From: Kluyvera sp046569695
Lineage (GTDB): Bacteria > Pseudomonadota > Gammaproteobacteria > Enterobacterales > Enterobacteriaceae
Length of the DNA stretch: 64,000 bases
Direction: 5' to 3'
Assembly: GCF_046569695.1 (NCBI RefSeq)
Contig: NZ_JBKHUI010000012.1
Location: forward strand, 62,001 to 126,000
Made by a program: the position numbers and the translations under genes. Positions 61,838 through 64,000 of the stretch are shown in pieces. Position 1 is the first letter of the stretch; each line of letters starts with the position of its first letter. Under the pieces are notes generated by a model, which worked only from the letters and a program-made list of their open reading frames with translations, was not told the DNA's origin and made no database searches.

Positions 61838-63187
61838 TTAAAAAACAGATTTCGTCGTCCACACCCGACTGCGCCAGCGCCGGTACATCAACAGCGCCCG
61901 CAGCCCTTCATCAATAATGTAGGCTATCCACACCCCCACCAGCCCCCAGCCGATATACACGCCCAGCAGGTACGAAAATGGCAGGCTGACAATCCACATC
62001 ACGATAATCCCGCAGATAAACGGGAAGCGAACATCGCCGGTCGCGTTCAGGCTGCTGATAACGATGATATTGGTCGCGCGCCCCAGTTCGAGCAAAATCG
62101 ACAGCATAAACAGCTTTTTGGTCAGGGCGATGATTTCCTGGTTCGGAGTAAAGAGCTGCATAATCGGCTCGGCAAGCAGGTAGATAATCACGCTGATGGA
62201 AAAGGCCACCATCAGCCCCAGCCGCCAGCTTTTAATCCCCTGCCGGTACGCCGTGTCTATCTCCCGCGCCCCCACCGCTCGCCCGATAATAATCTGCGAA
62301 GCCTGGCCGATAGACATGGCAAACAGCGCGACAAACTGGCTGATCGTTGAGGCGTAGACCTTAGTGGTCAGCGCCTCGGTGCCGAGAAAGGCGATAATTG
62401 CCGTCACCACCAGCTGCGACCCCGCATAGGAGAGGTTCTCCCCCGCTGACGGCAGGCCGTAGCGTAAAATGGCCCCCAGCATTTTTCGCGAGCACTGCTG
62501 CAGCTTTTGCCAGCGGAACACGTAGCCGATGTATTTTTTCAGCATCCACGCCGACATCAGCATGCCGATAACGTTGGCAATACACACCGCAATCCCCACG
62601 CCGGTGACCCCAAGGCCGAGAAAGCTCAGCTTGCCGTAGAGGAAGAGATAGTTGAACACCACGTTAATCACGCTAACCGTGATCGGCACCAGCATCGCCT
62701 GGCGGACATAACCGTGGGTGCGTAAAATCGGCAAAATAGATGAATAGAGGGCGATAACCACCGAAATACCGCCAATAATGCGGATAAACGGCGACCCAAC
62801 CACCACCAGCGCCTCGCTGAGCCCCAGCATGCGCAGAAACGCATCGCCGAACAGAATAAAGATAAGGCTCATTGCCACGCCAATGAGAAAAGCCACCACC
62901 AGCCCGTTGGTGATCACCCGTTCAACGCGCTTAAACCGCTTCGCGCCAATCAATTGCGCCACCACAATCTGCACACCGACGGTCAAAAACCCGTAAAAGA
63001 TGACCGAAATTGCCAGTATCTGGTTGGCAACACCGGTAGCGGCGACGGCTTCATCGGAATAGTGCCCCAGCATAAAAACGCTGACGTACCCGAGCATCAG
63101 TCGCAGCAGTTGCTCCACAAAAATCGGCCACGCCAGCGTGAAAAGCTTTAATTGAGGCTGAACGTTAGTGCCGGACATCACTGTCAT
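61838..63187 (-). CDS. MATE-family multidrug/sodium antiporter
   Basis: The 449-residue protein has 12 membrane helices in two similar halves. LFTLAWPIFVEQLLRLMLGY and AATGVANQILAISVIFYGFL open the first half; GLPSAGENLSYAGSQLVVTA opens the second. The N-terminal half pattern is that of NorM/YeeO-like MATE exporters. The substrate is unknown. The ATG at 63187 follows GAGGG by 7 bases; another in-frame ATG three codons later is possible. It is not present at this place in E. coli. Confidence 0.88.
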   Translation of the reverse strand: MTVMSGTNVQPQLKLFTLAWPIFVEQLLRLMLGYVSVFMLGHYSDEAVAATGVANQILAISVIFYGFLTVGVQIVVAQLIGAKRFKRVERVITNGLVVAFLIGVAMSLIFILFGDAFLRMLGLSEALVVVGSPFIRIIGGISVVIALYSSILPILRTHGYVRQAMLVPITVSVINVVFNYLFLYGKLSFLGLGVTGVGIAVCIANVIGMLMSAWMLKKYIGYVFRWQKLQQCSRKMLGAILRYGLPSAGENLSYAGSQLVVTAIIAFLGTEALTTKVYASTISQFVALFAMSIGQASQIIIGRAVGAREIDTAYRQGIKSWRLGLMVAFSISVIIYLLAEPIMQLFTPNQEIIALTKKLFMLSILLELGRATNIIVISSLNATGDVRFPFICGIIVMWIVSLPFSYLLGVYIGWGLVGVWIAYIIDEGLRALLMYRRWRSRVWTTKSVF

Positions 63188-63367
63188 CTCTCTTCCCTCT
63201 CCCATGTGAGTGCGCGATCATCAACCTTCTATACCAAAGGCGTCCAGACGAACGTTGCGCCACCTGTCAAATTCGGAAAATCGCACGGTGGTTGGAGGAG
63301 ATTCGAGGTTAAAATCGTGTTATATCCTGAGCCTAAGCGCCGTATGAATATTCTGGAGTGTCAACCG
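63188..63367. promoter_or_regulatory. Divergent promoter region of MATE and LprI-like genes
   Basis: 180 bases between divergent starts, with no recognisable specific site. Confidence 0.4.
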
Positions 63368-63763
63368 ATGAAACGTCTCTTACCCGCCTTCGCCCTGCTG
63401 CTGACCAGCGGTTATGCCCTGGCGGACGAATGTGCCGATGCCACCACGCAGGCGGATTTGAATACCTGCTCCGCCGCGCAGTATCAGGCGGCCGATAAAA
63501 AGCTCAATCAAACCTGGCAGGATGTACTAAAGCGCGCGGAGCCCGCGCAGCGAGATTTATTGAAGAAAGCCCAGTCAGCGTGGATTGCGCTGCGGGACGC
63601 AGACTGCGCGTTTATCAGCTCAAGCAGCCACGGCGGCACCGCGCAACCGATGGTGAACAGCCAGTGCCTGGCCGACAAAACCAACGAGCGCGAAGCATTT
63701 CTCTCATCGCTGCTACAGTGTGAAGAGGGCGACCTGAGCTGCCCTCTGCCGCCTGCCAGTTAA
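63368..63763 (+). CDS. LprI-type (DUF1311) periplasmic protein
   Basis: The 131-residue protein has signal peptide MKRLLPAFALLLTSGYALA. The DUF1311 pattern includes ADECADATTQADLNTCSAAQ, YQAADKKLNQTWQDVL and SAWIALRDADCAF. Members include lysozyme inhibitors such as LprI; here that role is only possible. The ribosome site TGGAGTG is 8 bases upstream. The stop overlaps the convergent rutR stop. Confidence 0.82.
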   Translation: MKRLLPAFALLLTSGYALADECADATTQADLNTCSAAQYQAADKKLNQTWQDVLKRAEPAQRDLLKKAQSAWIALRDADCAFISSSSHGGTAQPMVNSQCLADKTNEREAFLSSLLQCEEGDLSCPLPPAS

Positions 63764-64000
63764 CGTACGCGAATACCGTCGATGATGATCCGCTGGACGT
63801 TATCGACGGTCTGCTGAAAGAAGGTTTCATCACGCAGGTTTTTTCCGGTCACCGCTTCCACCTGGGTGGCGAAATCGGCGTAGTGCTGGGTCGTCGCCCA
63901 GATCATAAAGATCAGATGGTGCGGGTCGATAGCTGCAAGCTTTCCAGCCTGAACCCAGGCGGCAATAATCGCCGACTTATCCGCGACCAGCGCTTTCAGG
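63760..64000 (-). CDS. rutR: Pyrimidine-responsive TetR-type regulator RutR (5' partial)
   Basis: The last 80 codons of the gene lie in the window. The translated end includes KLAAIDPHHLIFMIWATTQH, YADFATQVEAVTGKNLRDET and VQRIIIDGIRVR, matching E. coli RutR. It represses the rut pyrimidine-degradation operon and is released by uracil. The N-terminal HTH lies outside the window. Confidence 0.93.
   Translation of the reverse strand, partial: LKALVADKSAIIAAWVQAGKLAAIDPHHLIFMIWATTQHYADFATQVEAVTGKNLRDETFFQQTVDNVQRIIIDGIRVR

Overview
The window is 64 kb of chromosome from a motile member of the Enterobacteriaceae. Gene order and protein sequences match the E. coli/Salmonella segment from rne to rutR, read in the opposite orientation. 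The GC-rich third positions, an intact flagellar cluster and the accessory genes fit an Enterobacter, Lelliottia, Citrobacter or Raoultella-like genome. The genus cannot be fixed from the sequence alone.

Layout. 1-3.9 kb: the 3' half of rne (RNase E), then a divergent LysR regulator and MFS exporter pair. 3.9-15.7 kb: the flagellar rod, hook and basal-body operon flgBCDEFGHIJ with flgKL on the minus strand, and flgAMN divergent to it. Two sigma-28 promoters (flgM, flgK) can be read directly. 15.7-28.8 kb: housekeeping genes murJ, mviM, yceH, rimJ, an extra TatA/TatE paralogue, yceB, pyrC, dinI, bssS, solA, yceO, trhO, lpxL, mdtG, mysB and yceK. 28.9-34.4 kb: osmoregulated periplasmic glucan synthesis (opgGH and opgC). 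34.4-41.6 kb: ymdB, ymdA, a remodelled curli locus, ycdZYX and ghrA. 41.6-46.8 kb: two copies of the same tRNA-Ser(GGA) gene flanking a membrane glycosyltransferase, a LysR regulator, a pirin and an isochorismatase-like hydrolase. 46.8-50.5 kb: a sulfur-scavenging operon (SfnB-type flavin oxidoreductase plus a MetNIQ-type importer). 50.8-64 kb: phoH with a distant Pho box, the ferrous iron/DyP operon efeUOB with a Fur box, putP and putA around the PutA operators, a MATE exporter, an LprI-like protein and the 3' end of rutR.

The most unusual part is at 35.6-38.6 kb. A clear csgD (curli master regulator) is kept, but csgBAC and csgEFG are absent. In the csgBAC position, divergent from csgD across almost 1 kb of AT-rich DNA, lies a gene for a secreted protein of about 450 residues. 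It is built almost wholly of GGGN-type tetrapeptides, with a central His/Met block and a short two-cysteine tail. This suggests that the CsgD regulatory node may now serve a different glycine-rich extracellular product.

Several genes bear on the surface and biofilm lifestyle: flagella, OPG, csgD, bssS, ymdB and ycdXY. Others handle nutrient stress: phoH, efeUOB, the sfnB/met-type operon and put. REP/BIME elements are frequent between genes, including one inside the flagellar operon. No integrase, transposase, prophage or CRISPR array was seen.
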